Source: an uncultured Eubacteriales bacterium
GTDB taxonomy: Bacteria > Bacillota > Clostridia > Oscillospirales > CAG-272
Direction: 5' to 3'
DNA: 64,000 nucleotides
Assembly: GCA_900547565.1 (NCBI GenBank)
Contig: URHI01000001.1
Span: forward strand, 5,838 to 69,837
In this document: positions 24,706 to 32,733 of the stretch, piece by piece
How positions within the stretch are numbered: the stretch's first letter is position 1
Layout of the letters: each line of letters starts with the position of its first letter
Notes under the pieces: model-generated
The model's input: the letters and a program-made list of their open reading frames with translations, nothing else
Database searches by the model: none
Told to the model about the DNA's origin: nothing
Translations under genes and position numbers: made by a program

Positions 24706-24752
24706 GCATACCGGCTTTATTGCACGCTAAACAAAGCCGGCATGCTTTTTTT
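24706..24752 (+). terminator. Terminator after the sigma fusion gene
   Basis: Arms GCATACCGGCTTT and AAAGCCGGCATGC (24706-24718, about 24733-24745) with one bulged position, followed by TTTTTTT. Confidence 0.85.
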
Positions 24753-24782
24753 GGCAAATATGCTGAATATACTGCATCATTC

Positions 24783-24811
24783 TTGACATTTTACATGTAT
24801 TTTGATATAAT
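24783..24811 (+). promoter_or_regulatory. Consensus sigma-A promoter
   Basis: Perfect TTGACA (24783-24788), 17 bp, perfect TATAAT (24806-24811). It drives the lipoprotein gene and probably the GDPD gene. Confidence 0.85.
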
Positions 24812-24848
24812 TACCGTAAACAATTAAATAGGAGGCATTCGATATTAT

Positions 24849-25781
24849 ATGAAAATCAAGTCTTTAATTGCACTGGCGCTGATATTTGTAATGATGTTTG
24901 TAATGGTCGCCTGCAATAACGGTGACCAAAATCCTGCAGACACAACAACAGCTCCCAAGGCTGACACAACTCCGACACCGGTCACAACATCTGCAAAGCC
25001 CGCTGACACCACCACCCCCGCAGATTCCACAACAGCCGCACCTTCCGACACCACAACAGCCACACCTTCCGACACCACAACAGCTTCGTCCGGCGAATTA
25101 ACGCCTGTCGATTTTTCCGAGTTGTCCGACGCTGAGAAGGCCGCGCTCAAATCAGTCATGCCCGCCACTCTGCCTAACGACGAGAAATATGACATTGCTT
25201 GCCGTACCTTCTGCATGGACAGAGCAGATGAGGACTATCTCATAGAAGGCAACTCCAAAGGCAGCGCTTCATTCGTAGGAACTGATGACGGCGCTATATA
25301 CGGTAAAGCAGTAAAGTTTGCAGGAAAATCCGACTCCAAGGACAGCCGCGGTGAAATTCAGCTTACCTGCTACGGAGACGCTCCCATTGCGGGCTGCAAG
25401 GGCATACTGTTCTATGTCGACTTCTCCAACGTCGAAATAAACCCAGAAAAAACCAACGCAATGTGTGGTTCGGTAACTATCAACACCAATGATGTCCGCT
25501 CGCAAGGACCTGAAAACGCAGTCGGCTCAGCAGTCGCCTACTACTATGAAAACAACACTTGGGTTAAAACGACCAATATAACGACCTGCCGCATATCCAT
25601 TCCCGATAACTTCGCAGGCTGGATCTACGTTCCCGCATCTTCATACTATGATAAGAACGCAGGTGCGATCGGCGATACCTTCCCTGATATCTTTATCATC
25701 AATATGCGTTGCTATACCGACGGCTACACCTACTCGGCCGATTCTTACATTATTTTTGACGAAATAACCTTCGTAAAATAA
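24849..25781 (+). CDS. Lipoprotein with Thr-rich linker and beta-sandwich-like domain
   Basis: 310 residues. The signal peptide ends at a lipobox VMVAC (Cys22). Residues 23-80 are a Thr/Pro/Asp linker made partly from an 8-residue repeat (TTTAAPSD). Residues about 110-310 are strand-rich, with aromatic segments (FYVDFSN, YYYENNTWVKTTN, FAGWIYVPASSYY, YIIFDEITFVK) typical of carbohydrate-binding or jelly-roll domains, though I cannot name a family. GGAGG is 13 bp before the ATG, a rather long spacing. It lies between the sigma fusion and the GDPD lipoprotein and may bind the polymer that the enzyme attacks. Confidence 0.78.
   Translation: MKIKSLIALALIFVMMFVMVACNNGDQNPADTTTAPKADTTPTPVTTSAKPADTTTPADSTTAAPSDTTTATPSDTTTASSGELTPVDFSELSDAEKAALKSVMPATLPNDEKYDIACRTFCMDRADEDYLIEGNSKGSASFVGTDDGAIYGKAVKFAGKSDSKDSRGEIQLTCYGDAPIAGCKGILFYVDFSNVEINPEKTNAMCGSVTINTNDVRSQGPENAVGSAVAYYYENNTWVKTTNITTCRISIPDNFAGWIYVPASSYYDKNAGAIGDTFPDIFIINMRCYTDGYTYSADSYIIFDEITFVK
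25027..25084 (+). repeat. 24-bp tandem repeat in lipoprotein linker
   Basis: Two 24-bp units (25027-25050, 25051-25074) differing at one base, followed by a 10-bp partial unit. They encode the TTTAAPSD/TTTATPSD linker and could vary in number between strains. Confidence 0.85.
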
Positions 25782-25803
25782 AAAAATATAAGTTCATAAG
25801 ACT

Positions 25804-25832
25804 ACGCGGCACCGGCTGTGCCGCGTTTGTCA
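25804..25832 (+). terminator. Hairpin between the lipoprotein and GDPD genes
   Basis: ACGCGGCAC/GTGCCGCGT stem with a short loop and a poor T-tract (TTGTCATT). It is more likely a partial terminator or mRNA-stabilising stem than a full stop. Confidence 0.45.
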
Positions 25833-25846
25833 TTAAAAGGAGCTAT

Positions 25847-27760
25847 ATGAAAAAAATACTGCTTATATTCGCCGCGGCTCTTGCTGTACTGCTCTGCTTC
25901 ACTGCCTGTGACAGAGAAAATCCGCAGGATCTTCCCGACTGCAGCAGTGTGTCTGACAGCACGTCAGACACTACCGGCTCTTTGCCTGAAGCGCTGAATA
26001 TTGTCACCGGCGGTGCGACAAAATATAAGGTCATACGCCCGGAAAACTGCTCAAAGCAGGTGACAGATGCCGCAGTTGCACTGCGCCTCGGCATAATGAA
26101 AAAATATGACCTGTCCGAAATGACAATAACCACCGACTTTGAATCGCGTGATGCCGACCCGGCTGACCGGTATGAGTATGAGATCCTGGTAGGCAGCACC
26201 AACCGTGAACAGAGCATACTTGCACTCGGTTCGATAAAATACAATGATTTCGTAATATGCGTAGACGGTACACGTGTGGTCATCGCCGGCAACAACGATG
26301 AAAAAACCGCCGAAGCGGTTGATTATTTCCTATCCAATTATTTGGGCGACAATACGCTTTCACTGCCGGCTGACCTGTCATATGTCAGCACTGCCGAATA
26401 CCCCGCCGCCGGAGTTACTCTGCTCGGGCAGCCTGTTTCCGCTTATCGCGTAGTCTACAAAAGCTCATATAAATCCATGGCGGAAACGGTCGTGAGTACA
26501 CTGGGAGCTTCATGCGGTGACGTCATGTCCATGAACAGCGACGCAGCAAACTCCACCTCCAATGAAATTGTCATCGGTACGACCCGCCGCGGCTCATCTG
26601 GCAAGACCTTTGGTGCGGATGACTTTGCACTTACGGTAAAGGATGGCAGTATATTCATTGAAGGCGGCTCGGATTACGCCGTCGGCTCCGGCTGCCGCTA
26701 CCTTTTGAATTTGGTCTCGTCTTCCTCAGGGGACCTGAGCCAGTCCGCTCTGAGCTACAGCTATACCCTGCCCGACCGTCAGGTATACATTGACGACATA
26801 TCCAAGCTGGCCATGCACTGGGACATTGAATTCGATACCCCCGACTGGATGACCGACTTTGAGGAAAAAGTCGCCTCAATGAACGATCCCGATGGCCGGC
26901 TTATGTCCTGCCTGCACCGCGGAGACATGCTGTACTACCCCGAAAACTCTATCGAAGGCATCATAAGCGCCATTCGCATGGGTGCCGATATGGTGGAGAT
27001 CGACGTACGGGCAACCAAAGACGGCATACTGGTCCTCATGCACGACGACTCGCTGTCCCGCATGACAAATGCCGAACAGTTCGCCGGCAAAAACGGATTT
27101 CCGTCATCGCTTCTTATCAGCAACTGGACGTACGATCAACTGTGTCAGCTGTCGCTTAAGGAACGCAACGGCGGCACGTCAGCCGCGCTTACAAGCTATA
27201 AGATCCCGACACTTGATGAGGCAATGAAGGTGTGCGCCGAGCGCGTTTTCGTCCGTCTTGACAAGCTGGATCAGTGGAATTACGCGCAGGATATCTGGCC
27301 GCTGATACAAAAGTATAAGGCATATACCACCGTTATTTTCACTTGGCACAGCGCCTTCACCTCGTCAAATTACGCACTGGTCAAAAACTACAAAAAGAAA
27401 ATGGAGACCGCCGCAGGGCGCTCATCGTTCTGCTTTGTGGGTATTAATTCAAGCGGCTCGGCGGCAGCCGCGCTGAACACTATAAATACCAACGATCTGG
27501 ACAGGTGCGTACGTTTGACCGACTGCGATTTTTCCAAATTCACGCTTGACGAATATCTCAGTAAGGTCAGCACGATTTTATCTGGCCTGAGTGGCCGTGC
27601 GAGATGCTACATAGACGCGCACGGCAATAACTCGCGTTACGAAACACCCGAGTGCTATGCTAAACTGTACGACGCAGGCATCAATATACTGCTGGTCAAC
27701 AAAGGGCTTTCACTCTGCCAGTACATCGAACAAAATTACTCGGCAGGTACGACTGACTGA
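25847..27760 (+). CDS. Lipoprotein: duplicated alpha/beta module fused to GDPD phosphodiesterase
   Basis: 637 residues. Lipobox FTAC (Cys21), a linker, module copy 1 (about 58-178, YKVIRPENCSK..EILVGSTNR) and copy 2 (about 195-310, EIVIGTTRR). Residues 350-637 are a glycerophosphodiester phosphodiesterase TIM barrel: CLHRGD (His357), YPENSIEGI, EIDVRATKDG and LMHDDSLSRMTN (His399). It would cleave glycerophosphodiesters, or teichoic-acid-like or lipid head-group phosphodiesters, at the cell surface. Its module pair is most like that of the alkaline phosphatase lipoprotein at 16020, suggesting the two enzymes arose by swapping catalytic domains and might act in sequence (diester, then monoester). 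Confidence 0.87.
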   Translation: MKKILLIFAAALAVLLCFTACDRENPQDLPDCSSVSDSTSDTTGSLPEALNIVTGGATKYKVIRPENCSKQVTDAAVALRLGIMKKYDLSEMTITTDFESRDADPADRYEYEILVGSTNREQSILALGSIKYNDFVICVDGTRVVIAGNNDEKTAEAVDYFLSNYLGDNTLSLPADLSYVSTAEYPAAGVTLLGQPVSAYRVVYKSSYKSMAETVVSTLGASCGDVMSMNSDAANSTSNEIVIGTTRRGSSGKTFGADDFALTVKDGSIFIEGGSDYAVGSGCRYLLNLVSSSSGDLSQSALSYSYTLPDRQVYIDDISKLAMHWDIEFDTPDWMTDFEEKVASMNDPDGRLMSCLHRGDMLYYPENSIEGIISAIRMGADMVEIDVRATKDGILVLMHDDSLSRMTNAEQFAGKNGFPSSLLISNWTYDQLCQLSLKERNGGTSAALTSYKIPTLDEAMKVCAERVFVRLDKLDQWNYAQDIWPLIQKYKAYTTVIFTWHSAFTSSNYALVKNYKKKMETAAGRSSFCFVGINSSGSAAAALNTINTNDLDRCVRLTDCDFSKFTLDEYLSKVSTILSGLSGRARCYIDAHGNNSRYETPECYAKLYDAGINILLVNKGLSLCQYIEQNYSAGTTD

Positions 27761-27783
27761 AGCAACAGCTGCTGACCGAAAAG

Positions 27784-27816
27784 AATCCGGAGTCATAATG
27801 ACGCCGGATTTTTTTA
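27784..27816 (+). terminator. Terminator after the GDPD gene
   Basis: AATCCGG/CCGGATT stem (27784-27790, 27804-27810) followed by TTTTTATT. Confidence 0.8.
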
Positions 27817-27826
27817 TTCTACCCTC

Positions 27827-27880
27827 TTGACACAGGCTGTATCCGGAGATATAATATAATTGTTCTAATACGATTAGTAC
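27827..27880 (+). promoter_or_regulatory. Promoter and operator of the GntR/ABC operon
   Basis: Perfect TTGACA (27827-27832), 17 bp, perfect TATAAT (27850-27855). A near-perfect 19-bp palindrome GT-CTAAT-ACG-ATTAG-AC (27862-27880) sits at the transcription start, the position expected for autorepression by the YtrA-type regulator encoded next. Confidence 0.8.
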
Positions 27881-27915
27881 AGTTGCCGTATTAAATCACA
27901 GAAAGGAGTTAGACT

Positions 27916-28293
27916 ATGCTTACGCTGGATAAGCTGTCGAGGACACCAATATATGAGCAAATAATCAATAATGTACGACGTGAAATCAGCGCCGGGACGA
28001 TGGCCGAACAGTCACAGTTGCCGTCAGTACGCGAGTTGTCGGCATTTTTGGGTGTAAACCCCAATACTGTTCAACGCGCCTACAACGAGCTGTGCTTGCG
28101 CGGCTATATAGTAACCGTTGCTGCGCGCGGCGCTTTTGTAGCCGAGGGGGCGCGCGAAAAAATTCTGTCCGAGGGGCGCGATAAACTAAAGCAACTGTCT
28201 GAATTGGCCGCAGAGCTCAGACACGCCGGTGTGACACAGGACGATATTATTGCGGCCGTGACCGAAAATCTTTCAGGAGGTAGCGAACAATGA
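27916..28293 (+). CDS. GntR-family regulator, YtrA subfamily
   Basis: A 125-residue regulator. The N-terminal winged helix (TPIYEQIINNVRREISAG, LPSVRELSAFLGVNPNTVQRAYNELCLRGYI) is the GntR DNA-binding domain, and the short helical C-terminus is typical of the YtrA subfamily, which represses its own ABC-transporter operon. The ATGA overlap with the ATPase gene (28290-28293) indicates coupling. Related operons in Bacillus respond to cell-wall-active compounds; the signal here is unknown. RBS AAAGGAG. Confidence 0.92.
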   Translation: MLTLDKLSRTPIYEQIINNVRREISAGTMAEQSQLPSVRELSAFLGVNPNTVQRAYNELCLRGYIVTVAARGAFVAEGAREKILSEGRDKLKQLSELAAELRHAGVTQDDIIAAVTENLSGGSEQ

Positions 28294-29213
28294 TCAAAAC
28301 CAACCGTCTCGACATGTATTTCGGTGATTTCTGCGCCATAAAGCAGCTGACGGTAAGCATACCGGAAGGGTGTGTTTACGGGTTGGTCGGAAGCAACGGC
28401 GCAGGTAAATCAACGCTGTTGCGTATACTGTCCGGTATTTATCGCCAGACAAACGGCGATGTTACTATTGACAACTGCCGGGTATACGAAAATCCTTTAA
28501 TCAAAGAGCAACTCGTGTTTGTGCCGGATGAGTTGTTTTTCATGCCGCAGGCAAATCTGAGGGAAATGGGGCGTATGTGGCAGCGGCTTTACCGGTCGTT
28601 TGATATGTCCCGGCTGTGCGTCCTTGCCGAACATTTTGAGCTTGACATGAACGCCAACATAAACACATTTTCCAAAGGTATGAAACGTCAGGCTGCAATC
28701 ATTCTGGCGCTGTCAGCCAAACCAAAATACCTGTTTCTTGATGAGACATTTGACGGGCTCGATCCTATAAAACGAAACATGGTGCGCAATCTTATTTACG
28801 ACGACATAATACAGCGCCATGCGACTGCCATTCTGTCATCTCACTCACTGCGCGAGCTTGAGGACACCTGCGATCAGCTGGCTCTGCTGCACCGCGGAGG
28901 GCTGGTGCTTGAGAGCGACATCCAAAATCTCAAGACCTCACTGTTCAAGGTTCAGGTAGGCTACACACAGCCGTTCGGACGTGACATGTTTTACGGTGTG
29001 AATATGACATCATACCGTCAGTCAGGATCAGTGGCAACGCTCATCGTCCGCGGCGACCGAGATGCACTCCGGCATGAACTTATGAATCGCTCACCTGCCC
29101 CGGCTATACTGGATATCCTGCCGCTTAGCCTTGAAGAAGTCTTCATTTACGAACTGGACGCACTGGGATATTCCGACGGGCTGGATGAATTAAAGGAGGT
29201 ACGCCATGAATAA
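28290..29213 (+). CDS. ABC transporter ATP-binding protein
   Basis: A 307-residue ATPase. Walker A is GSNGAGKST near residue 34-42, the signature is the variant FSKGMKRQ, and Walker B is YLFLDETFDGLDP with the H-loop in SSHSLRELED. The length and the C-terminal ~80-residue extension fit exporters of the YtrB/BcrA type. It overlaps the regulator upstream by 4 bp and the permease downstream by 8 bp, so the three work as a unit. Confidence 0.93.
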   Translation: MIKTNRLDMYFGDFCAIKQLTVSIPEGCVYGLVGSNGAGKSTLLRILSGIYRQTNGDVTIDNCRVYENPLIKEQLVFVPDELFFMPQANLREMGRMWQRLYRSFDMSRLCVLAEHFELDMNANINTFSKGMKRQAAIILALSAKPKYLFLDETFDGLDPIKRNMVRNLIYDDIIQRHATAILSSHSLRELEDTCDQLALLHRGGLVLESDIQNLKTSLFKVQVGYTQPFGRDMFYGVNMTSYRQSGSVATLIVRGDRDALRHELMNRSPAPAILDILPLSLEEVFIYELDALGYSDGLDELKEVRHE

Positions 29214-30627
29214 AGTATTCGACTTCGGACTTTACCGCGTAGGACTTCGCCGAGTCAAGGTGATCGGACTGTTCTCGGCGCTGGTATGCGTTGTCGGTTC
29301 AGCCATACTTCCCGTGGCCGAAATGTTCACAAAAATAAACTCCACTTATACGTACAGGGTCTCGCCGGGCACATATGCCGTAATGCTCTGGGCACTGATC
29401 GTTCTCGCGCCGCTTATCATGTATCACATGTTTTCATTTCTGACAAACCGACGCGATTCTGACTTTTATCACTCGCTCCCCTACACCCGCACAACCATGT
29501 ATTTCAGCTTTTTTGCCGCCGCTATGACCTGGATATGGGGGATACTGCTGGCAAGCGTCGCGGTCTGCGGTTTGTTGTGGGTCGTACTGCCTTTCAATAC
29601 GATAATCAGCATAAAAGTAGTGTATACCGCGCTTATCAACTTTGCAGTGGCAACACTGTGCACAGCCGCCTTTGTACCGGCCGCGCTGTCAGCGACCGGA
29701 ACAGTCACCTCGGCTTTCCTGCTGTACATCAGCGTCATGTTCACTCCGAAATTCACGGTGTGGATGTTCACAGAATGCCTGCTTATTCACACTCCCATTC
29801 TCTACATCCCGGATAAGTGGCTGAATTACCTGCAATTCGGGCTGTTTGAGCCGTATGCCATGATGCGAAACAACAGCGTCTGCGATTGGGCTTCCATTAT
29901 TTACACCACCGTACTGTCGCTGATATTCGTGGCGGCAGGTTGGATAATATTCCGCAAGCGCCGCAGTGAGACCGCAAGCGTCCCTGCTCCGTCCAAGGGC
30001 TTGCAGGTGCTGTACCGTTGCTGTATCACAATTCCGCTGCTTATGTGCATGATGTACTCGGTATTTGCGGACTCTGTAAACACTCTGACCATCGTCTTAG
30101 CAGTCACGTCAGTCCTGGCATACTATCTGTATGAGCTGATTACCACCAAAAAGATCCGCAAAATGCTTGCCGCTACCAAGTTTGTATGGTTGCTGCCGGT
30201 ATTCTGCGCGGTATTTGCCGGAGGTGTACTGCTGACATCGTCGCTCATATATGCCGACACTCCCGACGCTGACAAAATCGACCATATCCGTATTGCGGCA
30301 TACAACAACAATGACGCAATCTTGTACCACAAGTATGCCGAAACACCGATTGATGACCCGGAAATCATTGCGTCGACCGTGAAGCTACTGAAAGACAAAA
30401 GCATAAAATCCTGGGGACGGCAAGCAATGGTGGAAATAACCACCACCTCAGGCCGCAAGCTGATGCGCCAGGTACGCTGCCTTGAAGCACTTATCTACCT
30501 CGAAGATTCGGATAAATATACGGACTTTATGAACCGGCTCTACACATATTACAAATCCAAAAATATTGACCACAGCATCTCCAAGGAATATTTCGACTTT
30601 GAACAAACAAACTTTATTCAGCAGTAA
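29206..30627 (+). CDS. ABC-2-type permease, large membrane protein
   Basis: 473 residues with about eight to nine hydrophobic segments (for example VIGLFSALVCVVGSAILPV, LWALIVLAPLIMYHMF, WIWGILLASVAVCGLLWVV). The FLTNRRDSDFYHSLPYTR segment is characteristic of YtrC/YtrD-like ABC-2 permeases of Clostridia. The C-terminal ~120 residues are a soluble, probably extracellular domain (DADKIDHIRIAAYN onward). Substrate unknown; cell-envelope drug export or envelope maintenance is plausible from the family. Confidence 0.85.
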   Translation: MNKVFDFGLYRVGLRRVKVIGLFSALVCVVGSAILPVAEMFTKINSTYTYRVSPGTYAVMLWALIVLAPLIMYHMFSFLTNRRDSDFYHSLPYTRTTMYFSFFAAAMTWIWGILLASVAVCGLLWVVLPFNTIISIKVVYTALINFAVATLCTAAFVPAALSATGTVTSAFLLYISVMFTPKFTVWMFTECLLIHTPILYIPDKWLNYLQFGLFEPYAMMRNNSVCDWASIIYTTVLSLIFVAAGWIIFRKRRSETASVPAPSKGLQVLYRCCITIPLLMCMMYSVFADSVNTLTIVLAVTSVLAYYLYELITTKKIRKMLAATKFVWLLPVFCAVFAGGVLLTSSLIYADTPDADKIDHIRIAAYNNNDAILYHKYAETPIDDPEIIASTVKLLKDKSIKSWGRQAMVEITTTSGRKLMRQVRCLEALIYLEDSDKYTDFMNRLYTYYKSKNIDHSISKEYFDFEQTNFIQQ

Positions 30628-30639
30628 CACCGCCTTTCG

Positions 30640-30945
30640 ATGAATTATAAAGAATACTCAGAGGAACTGAAGCCGCTCATGGATTCACTGCTTGAAACCT
30701 ATATCAACGAGTTCAACTCACTGACCGAAGACGAGCGGTCGTTGTTGATGGGATACTTTGAAATTGGCAGTGATGTCGATTATATTTACACCTGTTTTAG
30801 CTTTCCTGCCGATTGGCCATATTATCAATACAACGACAATACGACGTTTTACGTTATAAAGAAGTATACTCCCGAAAGCTATGAGCTGCTTCAGGAGCTA
30901 TTTAAGCACTATAAACATTCTGAATATATAAAAAGCCATTCCTGA
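30640..30945 (+). CDS. Small hypothetical protein
   Basis: A 101-residue soluble protein 12 bp after the permease stop. It is acidic and aromatic-rich (DYIYTCFSFPADWPYYQYNDNTTFYVI), with helical ends and no signal peptide or known motif. The tight spacing suggests it is the last gene of the GntR/ABC operon, but no clear RBS is visible and I do not recognise a family. Confidence 0.6.
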   Translation: MNYKEYSEELKPLMDSLLETYINEFNSLTEDERSLLMGYFEIGSDVDYIYTCFSFPADWPYYQYNDNTTFYVIKKYTPESYELLQELFKHYKHSEYIKSHS

Positions 30946-30956
30946 AGAATAAAAGC

Positions 30957-30993
30957 TTCCCCCTGTGTAACAAATCACACAGGGGGAAATTTT
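30957..30993 (+). terminator. Terminator of the GntR/ABC operon
   Basis: Strong 12-bp stem TTCCCCCTGTGT/ACACAGGGGGAA followed by ATTTTCC. Confidence 0.85.
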
Positions 30994-31009
30994 CCAGTAT
31001 ACAAAACAT

Positions 31010-31038
31010 AACCTCCGGCAGAAAATTTGCCGGAGGTT
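31010..31038 (-). terminator. Terminator of the opp operon
   Basis: Perfect 10-bp stem AACCTCCGGC/GCCGGAGGTT; on the - strand it is followed by ATGTTTTGTAT. It lies directly after the last opp-operon gene. Confidence 0.7.
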
Positions 31039-31042
31039 ATAT

Positions 31043-31462
31043 TCAATATAAGTTGTAAAATCTGATTATAAAAAACACAGCCACTGCCATGTAAGCCAAT
31101 CCAGTGAAGAAAATAAAACCGTAGCCCTTCACTCCGCCCGTGCTGCGTTTGCGCTGTACATAATCAGCATAGGTTTCGTGCTTTTCAAGTGTACTGCCCA
31201 GTGGGATAAATGCCCGTGCCGCGCGCGACACCACATAAGACAGTCCGTAGAACATGCCTTCGTTTGAGATCCACACCAATGCCGCACACAAAATGAGCAC
31301 TACTCCGGGAATGGTGAAAGCATCCGCAAGTATACGGCAACGCTCCAGCTCGGTCGCGGCCTCGGCGTAGCCGTGAAGGGCAATGACTGCAAAGGCCATA
31401 AGTCCCCCCACGGCAATGGTTACACCGTATTTTATCAGAGTCTTGGTTATTTTTTGCTTCAC
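31043..31462 (-). CDS. Membrane protein, DUF3899-like
   Basis: A 139-residue protein with three or four membrane segments (VTIAVGGLMAFAVIALHGYA, AFTIPGVVLILCAALVWISN, GFIFFTGLAYMAVAVFFIIRF). The order 'small domain, FTIPGVVLIL, ISNEGMFYGLSY' fits the DUF3899 family of Firmicutes. It overlaps the oppF stop by 4 bp (31459-31462) and so belongs to the transporter operon. Role unknown. Confidence 0.75.
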   Translation of the reverse strand: MKQKITKTLIKYGVTIAVGGLMAFAVIALHGYAEAATELERCRILADAFTIPGVVLILCAALVWISNEGMFYGLSYVVSRAARAFIPLGSTLEKHETYADYVQRKRSTGGVKGYGFIFFTGLAYMAVAVFFIIRFYNLY

Positions 31463-32733
31463 AGCCCCAGCTCCTTGCGGTAGCGCGCCTCCTCCTGGTC
31501 ATTGCACCGGACAAAGTGACCGGGAGTGATCTCACGCATTGAAGGCTTATCAACGCTGTAGTCATGCTCGGCTATTGCGTTGTATATTATACGGGTGCGC
31601 TTTTTTTCGGCACGCGGGTCCGGCAGAGGTATGGCCGACAGTAGCGAACGCGTATACGGATGCAATGGATGTGCAAAAAGCTCATCAGAGCTTGCCAGCT
31701 CAACCATTTTACCGTAATACATAACACCTATGCGGTCTGAGAAATACTTGACTACCGAAAGGTCATGCGCAATAAACAAAATAGTCAAGTTCAGCTTGGA
31801 ACGCAGCTCGTTAAGCAAATTAATAACCTGTGCCTGTATAGACACGTCGAGCGCCGACACCGGCTCGTCTGCAATCAGCATATCCGGATTCATAATCACA
31901 GAACGCGCGATGCCTACTCTCTGTTTTTGGCCGCCCGAAAACTCGTGCGGATAACGTCCTGCATGCTCACGTACCAAACCGACCAGCTCAAGTATCTCAT
32001 ACACCTTTTCGTCGATATACTTCTTATCCTTGATACCGTTTATAACCAGCCCCTCGGAAATTATTTCACTAACCGTCATACGCGGATTAAGCGACGCAAC
32101 AGGATCCTGGAATATCATTTGAATCTGCGTGATGAGTTTAGTCTTTTTGGCTACTCTCAGCTTTTCACGGTACTCCTTCTTCAGTGCGGCCTCCTCGGGC
32201 TTGCTGGCAACCGCGGCCAACTTGGGACGATACTCTTCCTCCAGCTTTTTGACAAGTGTGTCGGAATACTCTCGGTCGGAGTTCTTGTGATCATATTTTG
32301 CCGAACGTATCTCGGCACGGTCTTTTGCAACAGACTGCTTGAGCGACTTCTGGAGCTCGGCGATCCTGGCATCATTAGCCGCCTTATTACCGGGATTCTC
32401 AGACGAATCCTTCTGTAACTCACGTATTTGAGCGGCAGTTTGCTTCTTGCTGGCCTTTATGTGGTCATAGTAAGACCGAGTACCGGCACATATACGCTGC
32501 CCCTTGAAATAAATGCTTCCCGATGTTATATCGTATATTTTGAGTATTGAACGGCCGGTCGTTGTCTTACCACAGCCTGACTCGCCGACAAGTCCGAACA
32601 CCTCACCCTTTTTGATATCAAAGCTGACATCGTCAACCGCGCGGGTTTCGTGCCCCTTGACTTTGAAATACTGACAGAGATGCTCTACTCTCAGCAACAC
32701 TTCCTGCTGTTCATTGTTGTTATTGCTGTTCAT
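31459..32733 (-). CDS. oppF: Oligopeptide ABC transporter ATPase OppF with coiled-coil-like insertion
   Basis: A 424-residue ATPase, about 100 longer than typical OppF. Walker A GESGCGKT is at 50-57, the Q-loop [12 protein letters not shown] near 206, the signature [14 protein letters not shown], Walker [16 protein letters not shown] and the H-loop [11 protein letters not shown]. Between Walker A and the Q-loop, residues about 82-198 form a charged Lys/Glu/Arg/Ala helical insertion with likely coiled-coil character. All catalytic motifs are intact, so it should power peptide import together with OppD. Its start overlaps the oppD stop by 14 bp. Confidence 0.9.
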   Translation of the reverse strand: MNSNNNNEQQEVLLRVEHLCQYFKVKGHETRAVDDVSFDIKKGEVFGLVGESGCGKTTTGRSILKIYDITSGSIYFKGQRICAGTRSYYDHIKASKKQTAAQIRELQKDSSENPGNKAANDARIAELQKSLKQSVAKDRAEIRSAKYDHKNSDREYSDTLVKKLEEEYRPKLAAVASKPEEAALKKEYREKLRVAKKTKLITQIQMIFQDPVASLNPRMTVSEIISEGLVINGIKDKKYIDEKVYEILELVGLVREHAGRYPHEFSGGQKQRVGIARSVIMNPDMLIADEPVSALDVSIQAQVINLLNELRSKLNLTILFIAHDLSVVKYFSDRIGVMYYGKMVELASSDELFAHPLHPYTRSLLSAIPLPDPRAEKKRTRIIYNAIAEHDYSVDKPSMREITPGHFVRCNDQEEARYRKELGL

